DNA of 64,000 nt from Clostridia bacterium. GTDB taxonomy: Bacteria > Bacillota > Clostridia > Oscillospirales > Acutalibacteraceae. A program made the translations under genes and the position numbers. The notes under the pieces were generated by a model that worked only from the letters and a program-made list of their open reading frames with translations, was not told the DNA's origin and ran no database searches. The first letter of the stretch is position 1. Each line of letters opens with the position of its first letter. Positions 43,223-52,272 of this stretch are shown one piece after another. The stretch covers positions 62,001 to 126,000 of the forward strand of contig JAFVTQ010000004.1 of NCBI GenBank assembly GCA_017503135.1, in the 5' to 3' direction.

Positions 43223-44005
43223 TTATTTTGAATAATCTTTAATCCACTGTACAGATTGTTTTAATCCCACAATGGTTTTTGTTTCAAGAACAATTCTGCA
43301 ATTACATTCTTCAGCCAAACTCAAGTATTTATGAATATCAAGTTCACCAGTTCCAAGTGCCATATGATTTTGTTTACCTAGTGCATCGTGTAAATGCATA
43401 TGACACAACTTGCTTTTGTGTTCCATTATAATTGGCTCATCACTGCCACCAATACCATGATTATGACCAACATCAAATGTTAAACAAAACATAGGACTTT
43501 CAAGTAAAAGGTCAATAGCATCCTTGTTGAAGTCTGTATAGCCATCGCAATTTTCAATGCAGATTTTAATGTTAGAATTGCCAATTGCAGATTCACATTC
43601 TTTACAAAAATCTTTTACACTCTGCAAGTATTGCTCTTTGTATTCATCAAATAGATACACTTTTCTATCTGGTAATGTGAAATATACACCTTTGGAGAAA
43701 TGCATATTTAGTATGGGTGCATTTATCTTTTTAGCCAATTCAATGGTTTCTTTTACAGTACGGATATATGCTGATGAAACATAGGAGTTGAAATCACTAA
43801 AGTTAAGATTTTCATCTAGGTGAATAGTATATGATATGCCATATTGTTGTGCTATTCTTTTGAAGTCTTCAACTTCTATTTTGTTGAGTTGATACTGTGG
43901 CATATTCATATTGAGTTCAATAAAGCTCAATCCCAACTCATTGCAAAGAGATGCGCATTCTTCAAGTGATTTCGTTTCTATTAAAGTAGGCATTCCAAAT
44001 ATCAT
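43223..44005 (-). CDS. Sugar phosphate isomerase/epimerase-like TIM barrel
   Basis: 260 residues. A xylose-isomerase-like AP endonuclease-2 fold: FIELNMNMPQ, HLDENLNF, NMHFSKG, ICIENCDG (metal Glu), FDVGHNHG (Asp, His), HMHLHDA, GTGELD, VLETK (metal Glu). The metal site is complete. The substrate is unknown: family members isomerise sugars or act on abasic sites. It is a single gene on the minus strand inside the large element. Confidence 0.8.
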   Translation of the reverse strand: MIFGMPTLIETKSLEECASLCNELGLSFIELNMNMPQYQLNKIEVEDFKRIAQQYGISYTIHLDENLNFSDFNSYVSSAYIRTVKETIELAKKINAPILNMHFSKGVYFTLPDRKVYLFDEYKEQYLQSVKDFCKECESAIGNSNIKICIENCDGYTDFNKDAIDLLLESPMFCLTFDVGHNHGIGGSDEPIIMEHKSKLCHMHLHDALGKQNHMALGTGELDIHKYLSLAEECNCRIVLETKTIVGLKQSVQWIKDYSK

Positions 44006-44354
44006 ACTAATTCCTCCATTTCTATATCTCTAAACCAATTGTAACATATATATTTGAATTATACTAGTCTTTAATTTATGGGGTATGAGACCGTTTTTTT
44101 GTACACCGTTTACGATTACTCGAAAAATTTATACCTCGTTTACGATTTGTCTTTTTCAAGCATACTCCGTTTACAATTTGATTTTTTGAGAAATTTAGAA
44201 AACAAATATTTCAACCTACATTTGTGAGTTGTTTTTTTGTTTGTGGTATTTGTTCAACTAACATACTTATTGTACATAAATACGAAAGGAGGGTAGAGAG
44301 ACCACAAGTTAATATTTTTAATAAAAACTTATTATTTATAAAGGAGTGTTTAGT
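44006..44354. other. Intergenic region with three CGTTTAC repeats
   Basis: About 350 bp without a gene. It holds the three repeats listed separately and A+T-rich leader sequence. Confidence 0.5.
44106..44180 (+). repeat. Three CGTTTACRATT repeats with 30-bp period
   Basis: CCGTTTACGATT (44106), TCGTTTACGATTTG (44136) and CCGTTTACAATTTG (44167), 30 and 31 bp apart: about three helical turns, so all face one side of the DNA. They may be operators for the next operon or iterons. Confidence 0.6.
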
Positions 44355-44669
44355 TTGATAAATACTGAAGATTTGAAGCGGATAATGAATGCTAATGAGA
44401 ATCTATATTATGGTCAGAATTACATTAACATTCATGACCATTCACATAAGTTTGCAGTCATTGACGATGCACATCAGGTGCCGATTATATTCGTGCATTG
44501 TTATAACTACACTGAAGATGATGCAGAGAAACTAAGCCGTCATTTTGACAGCTTTTTCTACCATAAATTGCCGGAGTTTCATATGGAGAACAAGATTGTT
44601 CTAATGTTCATAGATACGGCGAAGATGGTGGCATTTCTCACAAGAGAGGAGGATGCAAAAGAATGCTGA
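44355..44669 (+). CDS. Hypothetical protein (104 aa)
   Basis: TTG start at 44355 preceded by AAGGAGTG. No family recognised; soluble and mixed alpha/beta. It overlaps the next gene by 7 bp, so both are co-translated. Confidence 0.6.
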   Translation: MINTEDLKRIMNANENLYYGQNYINIHDHSHKFAVIDDAHQVPIIFVHCYNYTEDDAEKLSRHFDSFFYHKLPEFHMENKIVLMFIDTAKMVAFLTREEDAKEC

Positions 44670-45421
44670 ATAAGAAAATCACCGATATGTATGAGTTTAA
44701 AATATATAGTGGGGCTTTTAAGGATTATTTCAGAGACCGTTGTATATTGTCGAAGGAATGTGTTGAAGAACTTGAGAAAATCGAAAATCTATTTTTCTCT
44801 TATAATTTCCCCATTGAAAAAATCAAATTGTTTGAAAACTTGCTGAAGAAAGATGAATATATAATCTTGTTCAGCGTCAATGTTTATAATAACAGTCTTA
44901 ATGTGCGAATTTACGGCAAGATTGACATGAAGAAAATTAAAGAATTGCGAGAAAAAATCACTTCAATACTTGCCAAAGAGAAGTACGACTGTAGTACATA
45001 CAACGTTCTCAGATTATATGAAAATCGCACTGTAATGGCTATCGAAATGCATTTTTACAGCGAAAGATGCACCCCACTATTGCTTCAAAGAATTCAAGAC
45101 GAATTAAAAGATAAAGATTATATTTGGAAGGTGAGTAGAGATTCCCCTACGCCTATGGAAGTCATTGAAGCAATAAATGGGCATTCGATTATTGTTGAAC
45201 TTCGTACGGCAGTAATTAATCCATCGACGGATGAGACCAAAGTGTTTATTACAATTTATGGTCCGGCGGGATTGGCGCGAAAAGTACAGAAAAAGTTAAA
45301 TCGGATTATGATAGACTTTCTTTTTGTACCTGATGAAATTCGAACCTCGTATGCACCTGGTACAACATTAAGATTTGAAAGACAGGAGGTTGTATATACT
45401 AACAATTTAACGGAATTTTAA
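44663..45421 (+). CDS. Hypothetical protein (252 aa)
   Basis: No family recognised. Two similar mixed alpha/beta parts seem to be present (each with a strand followed by a KIKELREKI- or RKVQKKLNRI-like basic helix), hinting at a repeated fold. GGAGG ribosome site. Second gene of the two-gene operon next to the xis/int module. Confidence 0.6.
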   Translation: MLNKKITDMYEFKIYSGAFKDYFRDRCILSKECVEELEKIENLFFSYNFPIEKIKLFENLLKKDEYIILFSVNVYNNSLNVRIYGKIDMKKIKELREKITSILAKEKYDCSTYNVLRLYENRTVMAIEMHFYSERCTPLLLQRIQDELKDKDYIWKVSRDSPTPMEVIEAINGHSIIVELRTAVINPSTDETKVFITIYGPAGLARKVQKKLNRIMIDFLFVPDEIRTSYAPGTTLRFERQEVVYTNNLTEF

Positions 45422-45838
45422 TTTTTTCTTCTTGTTTTTTGAATTTTTGTCATTTTTTCAGTTGTCTTAAATCTCAAATGTCATACTTATATTGACTGAT
45501 AAAATACGATAGGAGTTTGTTGTAGGGAAGCTCTACATCGCAATCAGTCGCGTACATAATTTGGCGGAGTTTGTGTTGTTCCTCCGCCGTCTCCATTTAA
45601 TTCCTTGTTTTTCCCTATATTCCTTATTTTGTTGTCGTGTTTGTTCTTTCCTTGCAAACACAATGTCTTTTTTTCTTATGTTTTTGGGAGAGGAGGTGTC
45701 GGTCTCGCACCTCCTTTTCCCATTTTTTGAAAAATTTTTGAAAAATTATCAAAATAAGCAGTTTTTTTATATATGAAAATTTATTTATATAAAAAATATC
45801 ATACTTTTTTCAAAATAAATTAAAAAAGGAGAAATTAT
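45422..45838. other. Intergenic region with GC-rich hairpins before xis
   Basis: GGCGGAG/CTCCGCC (45564-45589) and AGGAGGTG/CACCTCCT (about 45695-45715, followed by TTTTCCCATTTTTT) stand out from the A+T-rich background. The second looks like a terminator. A structured RNA is possible; no protein gene is convincing. Confidence 0.5.
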
Positions 45839-46057
45839 ATGATAGTTTCTAAAAATTATTCATTTGAAGACCTTACAACAGAATTGCTTACAGCAAAAGA
45901 ATTGAAGAAAGTGATGAGGTGTGGCATCAATCGAGCATATGATTTGCTACGCTCACCGGCGTTCCCATCAATAAAAATCGGAGGCCGTTACTATGTAACA
46001 GTCTCCGCGTTGAAAGAATGGCTTGAGTATTACGAGAACAAAGTGTTCTACCTTTAA
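45839..46057 (+). CDS. xis: Excisionase-type helix-turn-helix protein of the large element
   Basis: 72 residues. Winged helix of the excisionase/MerR type: ELLTAKELKKVMRCGINRAYDLLRSPAFPSIKIGGRYYVTVSALKEWLEYY. It converges with the integrase gene with a 4-bp overlap of stop codons. AAAGGAG ribosome site. Confidence 0.8.
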   Translation: MIVSKNYSFEDLTTELLTAKELKKVMRCGINRAYDLLRSPAFPSIKIGGRYYVTVSALKEWLEYYENKVFYL

Positions 46058-47205
46058 TCAAGCAATTTAATTGTGTTAATCTTATCTTCGTCCTTAGTAT
46101 GTACGTACTTGTTTATGGTGACGCTGACATCGGCGTGACCGAGAAGCTTGGACACAATAGCAATATTAGCATCCTTCTTGTTGATAAGGCGAGTAGCAAA
46201 CGAATGACGCATTGAGTGAGGACCGTAGATTTTATTCACGGTCCTTCCACGTTCATCAACAACTTTGTCCATTTCTGCAGCATATAAAATGTCGCGGAAC
46301 ATTCTTGCAAAGTTTCTGACTGTGATTGGAGTTTTCTTTTCTGTAGAAGATACATACTCAAATCCGCCATTGAGCTTTTGGAGTCTTTTCATTGCCGCTT
46401 TGCATTTTTTTGACATTGGAATAGTCCTAATACTTGATTCAGTTTTAGGAGGATTTATAACATCCACGTAACTTGGTTCCGTGGGTGTTTTTTTGTTGTG
46501 ATTTTTTACATGCTGTCTTGTTTTGGTAATTGATATCATTCCATTTTTGAAATCCACGTCATTCCAAGTCAAAGCTAGGAATTCACCTGAACGCATACCT
46601 GTTTCGCCAAGCACTATAACCGCATCACCAAGTCTGTATATGTATTTACCTGTTGAATCTTTTTTAGTTGCTGCAGCATAGATTTTCTTTATTTCTTTTT
46701 CGGTGTAATAAACTATATCATCTGATTTTTTTGATGGAGCACTTGCAGGGACGACCACATCATCAAATGGATTTTCTTCAAATTTGTTGAGAATTTTGTG
46801 AAATCGTAAAGCTGCTTGTAAATATTCTTTTGCTTTTTTAATTGTTGAATAACTGTATCCCTGCACAGCAAGTTCATTAAGCCAGGTCTGAACAGTAGTT
46901 GAAGTTAATGATATAACCTGCTGTTTTTCTAAATAGGGGACAATCTGATGCTCAACAATCTGCACTTTGCGGTCATATGTACTTACCTTCTTGGTTAAGC
47001 CCTTTTGAAGACCGAGCCAATCATACATAAGTTGAGCTATTGTAGTTTTGCCGTAATCCTCAACTAATTTTCTATATTTTGTACTATTCAGCAATTCAGT
47101 ATAGTATTTTTCAGCATCCTTACGCTTTGCTCTTACATAAGTTTTGCCGAATAATTTAAAGCAATAATTGCCATCATTGCGTTTATAAACTTTAGGATTG
47201 GACAT
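46054..47205 (-). CDS. int: Tyrosine recombinase integrase of the large element
   Basis: 383 residues. Catalytic residues Arg205 (TGMRSGEFLAL), His330/Arg333 (PHSMRHSFATRL), His357 (LGHADV) and Tyr367 (NKYVHT) are all present. The N-terminal arm-binding domain and core-binding domain are intact. It is only distantly similar to the integrase at 14492, and it starts about 100 bp from its arm repeats and 260 bp from the right att core. Confidence 0.94.
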   Translation of the reverse strand: MSNPKVYKRNDGNYCFKLFGKTYVRAKRKDAEKYYTELLNSTKYRKLVEDYGKTTIAQLMYDWLGLQKGLTKKVSTYDRKVQIVEHQIVPYLEKQQVISLTSTTVQTWLNELAVQGYSYSTIKKAKEYLQAALRFHKILNKFEENPFDDVVVPASAPSKKSDDIVYYTEKEIKKIYAAATKKDSTGKYIYRLGDAVIVLGETGMRSGEFLALTWNDVDFKNGMISITKTRQHVKNHNKKTPTEPSYVDVINPPKTESSIRTIPMSKKCKAAMKRLQKLNGGFEYVSSTEKKTPITVRNFARMFRDILYAAEMDKVVDERGRTVNKIYGPHSMRHSFATRLINKKDANIAIVSKLLGHADVSVTINKYVHTKDEDKINTIKLLD

Positions 47206-47300
47206 TTTTTACAACCTCCTTTGTTTCTACTATATCATACTGAAACTCAAAAAGCAATTTTTTTACTTAAAAAAGTGTAAAAAAGCCACTTTTTAGGCAA

Positions 47301-47322
47301 AAATGTAACCAAAAATGTAACC
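47301..47322 (+). repeat. AAATGTAACC repeats (arm sites of the large element, right)
   Basis: Copies at 47301 and 47313, the same 12-bp spacing and orientation as at 15821/15833, 31.5 kb away. Confidence 0.6.
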
Positions 47323-47462
47323 GATTTTAAGCGTTAACCGACCTTTTTTAGAAATTTTTGATTAAAAGTGGTGAAAGTAAAAAATCCTGAAACCCTTGAT
47401 AAATAAGGGATTTTGCGATTTTACTTGACTTTTTAGATGTTAGTAAATATCTAAATATAAGA

Positions 47463-47501
47463 TTTTGGAGACCGCTGCTCTACCAACGAAACCATTGTCC
47501 T
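47463..47501 (-). repeat. attR of the large element: displaced, decaying 5' part of tRNA-Trp
   Basis: 47463-47487 matches tRNA-Trp 15752-15776 perfectly (anticodon loop to D-loop). The next 14 bp, where the acceptor stem and D-stem should be, match only in part (AGGACAATGG... versus AGGGGTATAG...). This fits a displaced 5' half no longer under selection. It cannot fold as a tRNA. Confidence 0.72.
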
Positions 47502-47674
47502 ATATTTATTGTGTTTAAAAGTAGTATTTATATATGCTTTTTTCTTGACGAATTTTTAGTATAAAGATTAAAAATGAATATGAAAAAAGTGCTTGCTATA
47601 CTCTATTTACTGTTGCTTTTCGTTTTGCTGGAATGATATAATTATTTTAATCAAAATTTATAGGAATGATAACA

Positions 47675-48184
47675 ATGATTATTCTAATCACAGGGGCATC
47701 GCATACTGGCAAGACTTATCTTGCTCAAAAATTGCTCGAAAAATATAAATATCCTTATCTCTCAATAGACCATTTGAAAATGGGTTTAATCAGAAGTGGC
47801 AACACAGAGCTTACCGCAATGAGTGATGACGCCGATTTAACCAAATACTTATGGCCGATAGTCCGCGAAATGATTAAAACCGCTATTGAGAATAAGCAGA
47901 ATTTAATCGTTGAGGGGTGCTATATTCCTTTCGACTGGGCAACGGATTTTGCAGAAGAATACCTTGCTCATATCAAATATTATTGCCTTGTAATGAGTGA
48001 AGATTATATTAGAAATCACTTTGAAGATATGAAGAAATATGCGAATGTGATTGAGAATCGTTTGGACGATAGTGCATTCACATTGCAGAGTGCAATCAAT
48101 GACAATGCTCATGTTTTAGCCCGCGCTAAAAAGTATAATGCAAATTGCATACTCATTGATGGTAAATATGAAACAGATATATAA
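47675..48184 (+). CDS. P-loop small-molecule kinase-like protein
   Basis: 169 residues; the second ATG (47675) has better spacing from TAGGAATG than the first (47666). Walker A ITGASHTGKTYLA at the N-terminus, a LID/Asp region (YLSIDHLKMGLIRSG), and VEGCYIPFDW. It resembles the adenylate-kinase/2-phosphoglycerate-kinase-like group; the substrate is unknown. First chromosomal gene right of the large element; own terminator. Confidence 0.7.
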   Translation: MIILITGASHTGKTYLAQKLLEKYKYPYLSIDHLKMGLIRSGNTELTAMSDDADLTKYLWPIVREMIKTAIENKQNLIVEGCYIPFDWATDFAEEYLAHIKYYCLVMSEDYIRNHFEDMKKYANVIENRLDDSAFTLQSAINDNAHVLARAKKYNANCILIDGKYETDI

Positions 48185-48192
48185 TTTTTGAG

Positions 48193-48221
48193 AAGCAACA
48201 GCCAAAAACTGTTGCTTTTTA
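48193..48221 (+). terminator. Terminator of the kinase-like gene
   Basis: AAGCAACAG / CTGTTGCTT stem then TTTATTTTG. Confidence 0.75.
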
Positions 48222-48301
48222 TTTTGTTGAAGTGTTATAATTAACCCATCAAAATATTAGAGATGGGACAATAAAAAGGCAATTAAAATAGAGGTAACTT
48301 T

Positions 48302-50143
48302 ATGAATTTTAGTGTTCAATTTAAAGTGCGTGGTGACGATTTTGGTGGCCATTTTATAAATGGTATTTCAATGGCAGATAGCGAAAGTGTGTGGAAATGT
48401 AAATTGCTTTCTGCCGATGACGAAAAAAATGTATATGAGTCAGCAGATGGCTACAAAATCACTGTGTATCACATCAAAAAGGGCGATGTGTTTGAGTGCT
48501 ATACAGTGTTTGAAAACAACACAGAAAAAACTGCAATTCTTGATATGATTTCATCCTTTGCGATTACTGATATTGATGCAGATACTCTTCACAGAGCAAC
48601 ATCTTTCTGGAGTGCAGAGGGTAAAATGCTTAGTCAGAAACTCACAGACCTCAATATGGAACGCTCGTGGAGTGGTCACGGCATAAGAATTGAAAAATTC
48701 GGTCAGGTTGGGTCAATGCCTGTTAGAAAATGGTTCCCATTCATAGCCCTTGAGAATAGCAAAACAAATGAGTTTATCGGTGTTCAGCTTTATATTCCGT
48801 CAAGCTGGCAGATTGAACTTTTCCGTCATAGAGAGCCTTTAACCTTATTAGGTGGTATTGCCGATTTTGATTACGGTCATTGGTGTAAGGAAGTTAAGCT
48901 AAATGAAAGTTTTACAACTCCGAAAGCAGTTGTAGCAATAGGGGATAGTCTTCTTAAAGTTTGTGATATTCTCGTTAAGGCACAAAATCCCGATATTTCA
49001 CCTGTTGATGAGGATTTACCTGTTGTCTTTAATGAATACTGCACATCTTGGGGTAATCCAACAATTGAAAATCTTCGCAAAACTGCAGAAAAATTGCAAG
49101 GTAGTGGTGTTAAATATCTTGTAATGGATAGTGGTTGGTATAAGGAAGAAGACAAAAACTGGTGGGACACAATTGGCGACTGGAATGTGAGCAAAAAACT
49201 ATTCCCTAATGGACTTAAAGAAGTTAACGATATGATTAAGTCCTATGGTCTTATTCCTGGAATCTGGTTTGAAATGGAAAACGTAGCACCTTTATCACAA
49301 ATTTATGGTGAAACAGACCATTTGCTTTCTCGTATGGGTGCACCGCTTAATGTGGCAGGACACAGATTTCTTGACTTGCGTGACCAATGGTGTGTGGATT
49401 ATCTTGACAAAAAAGTAATTAAGCTTCTTCGTGACAGTGGCTATGGTTATCTTAAGGTGGATTATAACGAGAATATCGGCATCGGTTGTGATGGTGCAGA
49501 AAGTCTTGGTGAGGGTCTTCGTCAATATGTACTTGCAAGTCAGAACTATTTTAAACGCATTAAAGAACAGTTGCCTGATATGGTTATTGAAAATTGTGCG
49601 AGTGGCGGTCACCGACTTGAACCGTCAACAATGGAACTTTGTTCACAGGCAAGTTTTTCCGATGCTCACGAATGTGCAAGTATTCCTATTATCGCAGCCA
49701 ATGTGCAGAGAATGATTAAGCCTAGTCAAAGTCAGATTTGGGCAGTTCTTCGTGCAAAGGATGATATTCACAGAACTTATTACTCACTTATTTCAGGATT
49801 CTTGGGTCGCCTTTGTATCAGCGGCGAAATCTTCGATTTGCCACAAGAAAATTGGCAAATAGCCCTTGATTCAGTTAAGTTCTATGACGAAATCAAGCAT
49901 ATTATCAAGGATGGTTTCACAAGCGTAATTGAATGTAATGTTGAAGATTACAACGACCCTGAGGGTTATCAGATTGTCCTTCGTGAACTTGACGACGAAG
50001 CATTACTTATTGTCCATACATTCAGAAATGGCGCAAACCCACATTACAAGGATATTCTTAAAAACTGGAATATCAAAAAAGAATTTGGCAGTAATCTCGA
50101 TGCCGGTTTTCAAGCAAAAGCATATTTGTTAGAGAAAAAATAA
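48302..50143 (+). CDS. GH36-family alpha-galactosidase
   Basis: 613 residues, no signal peptide, so cytoplasmic. (beta/alpha)8 barrel with the nucleophile Asp387 (YLKVDYNENIG) and the acid/base Asp454 (SDAHEC). Other GH36 hallmarks are DSGWY, WF.M.NV and CASGGHRLEPS. It would cleave terminal alpha-galactose from raffinose-type or galactomannan oligosaccharides. It is the first gene of the right-hand glycan block. Confidence 0.87.
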   Translation: MNFSVQFKVRGDDFGGHFINGISMADSESVWKCKLLSADDEKNVYESADGYKITVYHIKKGDVFECYTVFENNTEKTAILDMISSFAITDIDADTLHRATSFWSAEGKMLSQKLTDLNMERSWSGHGIRIEKFGQVGSMPVRKWFPFIALENSKTNEFIGVQLYIPSSWQIELFRHREPLTLLGGIADFDYGHWCKEVKLNESFTTPKAVVAIGDSLLKVCDILVKAQNPDISPVDEDLPVVFNEYCTSWGNPTIENLRKTAEKLQGSGVKYLVMDSGWYKEEDKNWWDTIGDWNVSKKLFPNGLKEVNDMIKSYGLIPGIWFEMENVAPLSQIYGETDHLLSRMGAPLNVAGHRFLDLRDQWCVDYLDKKVIKLLRDSGYGYLKVDYNENIGIGCDGAESLGEGLRQYVLASQNYFKRIKEQLPDMVIENCASGGHRLEPSTMELCSQASFSDAHECASIPIIAANVQRMIKPSQSQIWAVLRAKDDIHRTYYSLISGFLGRLCISGEIFDLPQENWQIALDSVKFYDEIKHIIKDGFTSVIECNVEDYNDPEGYQIVLRELDDEALLIVHTFRNGANPHYKDILKNWNIKKEFGSNLDAGFQAKAYLLEKK

Positions 50144-50287
50144 TGCAACAAAATCGAATTTGTCAAATTATTTAATGGAATGTTAATTTAAAATCATCCT
50201 GATAAACTCCTAATTTATCTATCTCTTTTTGGCTTTGGTATGAATATTTTTCGTATATAAACACAAGCTATAAAACGAGGTGGCTTT

Positions 50288-50446
50288 ATGGTTTATATAT
50301 GTGAAGTCTGTGGTTGGATGTATGACGAAAATGATGGTAATCCTAAAATGGATATAACTCCGGGAACAGAATTTGATGAATTGCCTGACTATTTCTTCTG
50401 TCCTGAATGTGGTGCGGTAAAAGAGCGATTTGCCAAAGAAGAATAA
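50288..50446 (+). CDS. Rubredoxin
   Basis: 52 residues. Two CxxCG-type knuckles: YICEVCGWMYDEN near the start and FFCPECGAVKERF near the end, the Fe(Cys)4 site of rubredoxin, with the usual PGTEFDELPDY between. A one-electron carrier, often used in anaerobes for oxygen and peroxide reduction. GAGGTGG ribosome site; the electron partner is not nearby. Confidence 0.9.
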   Translation: MVYICEVCGWMYDENDGNPKMDITPGTEFDELPDYFFCPECGAVKERFAKEE

Positions 50447-50459
50447 AAATCGATTATTT

Positions 50460-50493
50460 AAGGGATGATAGCGCTATCACCCCTTATTTTTTT
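50460..50493 (+). terminator. Terminator of the rubredoxin gene
   Basis: AAGGG-TGATAGC / GCTATCA-CCCTT stem then TATTTTTTTG. Confidence 0.75.
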
Positions 50494-50585
50494 GAAATAT
50501 TTTGCACTTTGCACTTTGCATTTTACATTTTATATGTTATACTACCTTATATATATATTCTATAATAAAATAGGGGTGTTATTTT

Positions 50586-52259
50586 ATGAACAAAGCATGG
50601 TATAAAGAAATGGTAGTTTACCAGATTTGGCCACGTAGCTTCAAAGACTCAAATGGTGACGGCATCGGTGACCTTGAGGGTATTTATTCAAAACTCGATT
50701 ACATAAAGAGTATTGGTATTGATGCTATCTGGTTCTCACCACTTTTCAAATCACCAAACGCTGACTATGGTTATGATATTGCCGATTATATGGATATTAA
50801 CCCTGAATACGGCGATATGGAAACATTCAAAAAAGTGCTTGCAGGTTGCCACGACCGTGGTATGAAAGTATTTATGGACTTGGTTGTTAACCATACATCA
50901 ACTGAGCATCATTGGTTCAAAGAAGCTTGCAAGAGTGTTGATAACCCATACCATGATTATTATATCTGGAGAAAAGGTAAGGGTAAAGACGGCAAAAGAC
51001 CACCAAACAACTGGCTTTCAACTTTTGAAGGTGGCGCTTGGGAATATGTTGAATCAGTTGATGAATTCTATCTTCACGTATTCACAAAAGGTCAGCCTGA
51101 CCTTAATATGGATAACCCAAAAGTCAGAGAAGAAGTTAAGAACATTATGAAATTCTGGCTTGATATGGGTGTTGACGGATTCCGTGAAGACGTTATTACA
51201 TACATTTCAAAGAAAGAGGGACTTCCAAACGGATTCCCAATTCCTGTTGCTTGTGGTATGGAACATTATAACTGTGGACCACATCTTTACGAGTATCTTA
51301 AAGAATTCCACGACGATGTTCTTTCAAAATATGATTGCTTCACAGTTGGTGAAGGTCCACTTATCACACCTGAAAAAGTTCTTCAGTTCGTTACAGAAGG
51401 AGAAACACAGGTTCTTAAAACAATGTTCAGTTTTGACCATCTTGAAGCAGACTGCTTTATGACAGACTGGATTAAGACTCCATTTAGCCTTAAAGCAATG
51501 AAGAAGTGCTATCAAAAATGGTATGACGCTATGAATGGTAAGGGTTGGCATACTCTCTATCTTGAAAACCACGACCATCCAAGAATAGTTGACCGTTACG
51601 GTTCACTTAAATACAGAGTTGAAAGCGCAAAAATGCTTGCAACAATGTGCTATTTACAAAAGGGTACACCTTTCATTTATCAAGGTCAGGAAATCGGTAT
51701 GACAAATATCGAGCTTCACTCCATTGATGAATTTAAGGATATGATTACATTTAATAACCAGAAGATGTTCAATAAGCTTGGCATCAAGGGCGACCGTTTT
51801 GTTAAGATGGCAAACAAGGGTTCTCGTGAAAACTCAAGAACTCCTGTTCAATGGGATGATAGTGAATATGCAGGCTTCTCAACAGTTGAGCCTTGGTTTA
51901 ATCTTAATCCTAACTATACAGAAATTAACGTAGCACAGGCAGAAGCTGACGAAAACTCAATCCTTAACTATTACCGTAAGCTTCTCAAGTTCAGAAAAGA
52001 ACACGAAGTTGCAATTTATGGTGACTTTAAGCAGTATTATGAAAATAGTAATGAACTTTTCGTTTATGAGAGAACACTTGACGGCGAAAAAGTTCTTGTA
52101 GTTTGCTCATTCACAGAAAAGAGTGTTCATTTCAAAGCTCCTGAGGGAATTAACCTTGCAGATGGTGAGCTTGTTCTCAATAACTATAAGATTAACCCTG
52201 TTAACCGTAATGCTTTTGTAACAAGACCTTACGAAACAAGAGTTTATTATTTTAAATAA
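50586..52259 (+). CDS. GH13 alpha-glucosidase (oligo-1,6-glucosidase type)
   Basis: 557 residues, cytoplasmic. GH13_31-like: WYKEMVVYQIWPRSFKDSNGDGIGDLEGI, region I DLVVNH, region II with nucleophile Asp202 (GVDGFREDV), region III Glu256 (TVGEGP), region IV ENHDHPR. It would hydrolyse alpha-1,6 or alpha-1,4 links in short oligosaccharides or sucrose isomers. The symporter begins 13 bp downstream, so import and hydrolysis are coupled. Confidence 0.87.
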   Translation: MNKAWYKEMVVYQIWPRSFKDSNGDGIGDLEGIYSKLDYIKSIGIDAIWFSPLFKSPNADYGYDIADYMDINPEYGDMETFKKVLAGCHDRGMKVFMDLVVNHTSTEHHWFKEACKSVDNPYHDYYIWRKGKGKDGKRPPNNWLSTFEGGAWEYVESVDEFYLHVFTKGQPDLNMDNPKVREEVKNIMKFWLDMGVDGFREDVITYISKKEGLPNGFPIPVACGMEHYNCGPHLYEYLKEFHDDVLSKYDCFTVGEGPLITPEKVLQFVTEGETQVLKTMFSFDHLEADCFMTDWIKTPFSLKAMKKCYQKWYDAMNGKGWHTLYLENHDHPRIVDRYGSLKYRVESAKMLATMCYLQKGTPFIYQGQEIGMTNIELHSIDEFKDMITFNNQKMFNKLGIKGDRFVKMANKGSRENSRTPVQWDDSEYAGFSTVEPWFNLNPNYTEINVAQAEADENSILNYYRKLLKFRKEHEVAIYGDFKQYYENSNELFVYERTLDGEKVLVVCSFTEKSVHFKAPEGINLADGELVLNNYKINPVNRNAFVTRPYETRVYYFK

Positions 52260-52272
52260 GAGGTAGAAAACA

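Larger units (their letters stand above)
15752..47487. mobile_element. 31.7-kb integrative mobilizable element with a defence island
   Basis: Bounded by the perfect 25-bp tRNA-Trp repeat at 15752-15776 and 47463-47487. AAATGTAACC repeats lie inside both ends. Modules: relaxase and oriT-like repeat plus Rep_3 initiator at the left, xis/int at the right, and between them a cargo of defence systems (Hachiman, type I RM, NACHT, a nuclease-membrane protein operon) with a few metabolic genes. No type IV secretion genes are visible, so transfer would need a helper. Confidence 0.82.
47206..47674. other. Right end of the large element and junction with chromosome
   Basis: Holds the arm repeats, the right att core and its extension to 47501. 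From 47502 to 47674 the sequence is A+T-rich, with a 20-codon hydrophobic frame (47574-47636) that is too short to call. Confidence 0.55.

Noticed and set aside
44106..44180. CRISPR-like array
   Set aside because: The repeat core is about 11 bp, too short, with three copies and no cas genes; phased operators are more likely.
15752..47487. Prophage
   Set aside because: No terminase, portal, capsid, tail or lysis genes; relaxase and Rep_3 point to a mobilizable element.
47463..47501. Possible second tRNA-Trp gene
   Set aside because: Only the D-loop-to-anticodon part matches; acceptor, T-arm and CCA end are missing, so it is treated as an att scar.
47574..47636. 20-codon hydrophobic frame right of the large element
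   Set aside because: Too short, no clear ribosome site, poor promoter spacing.
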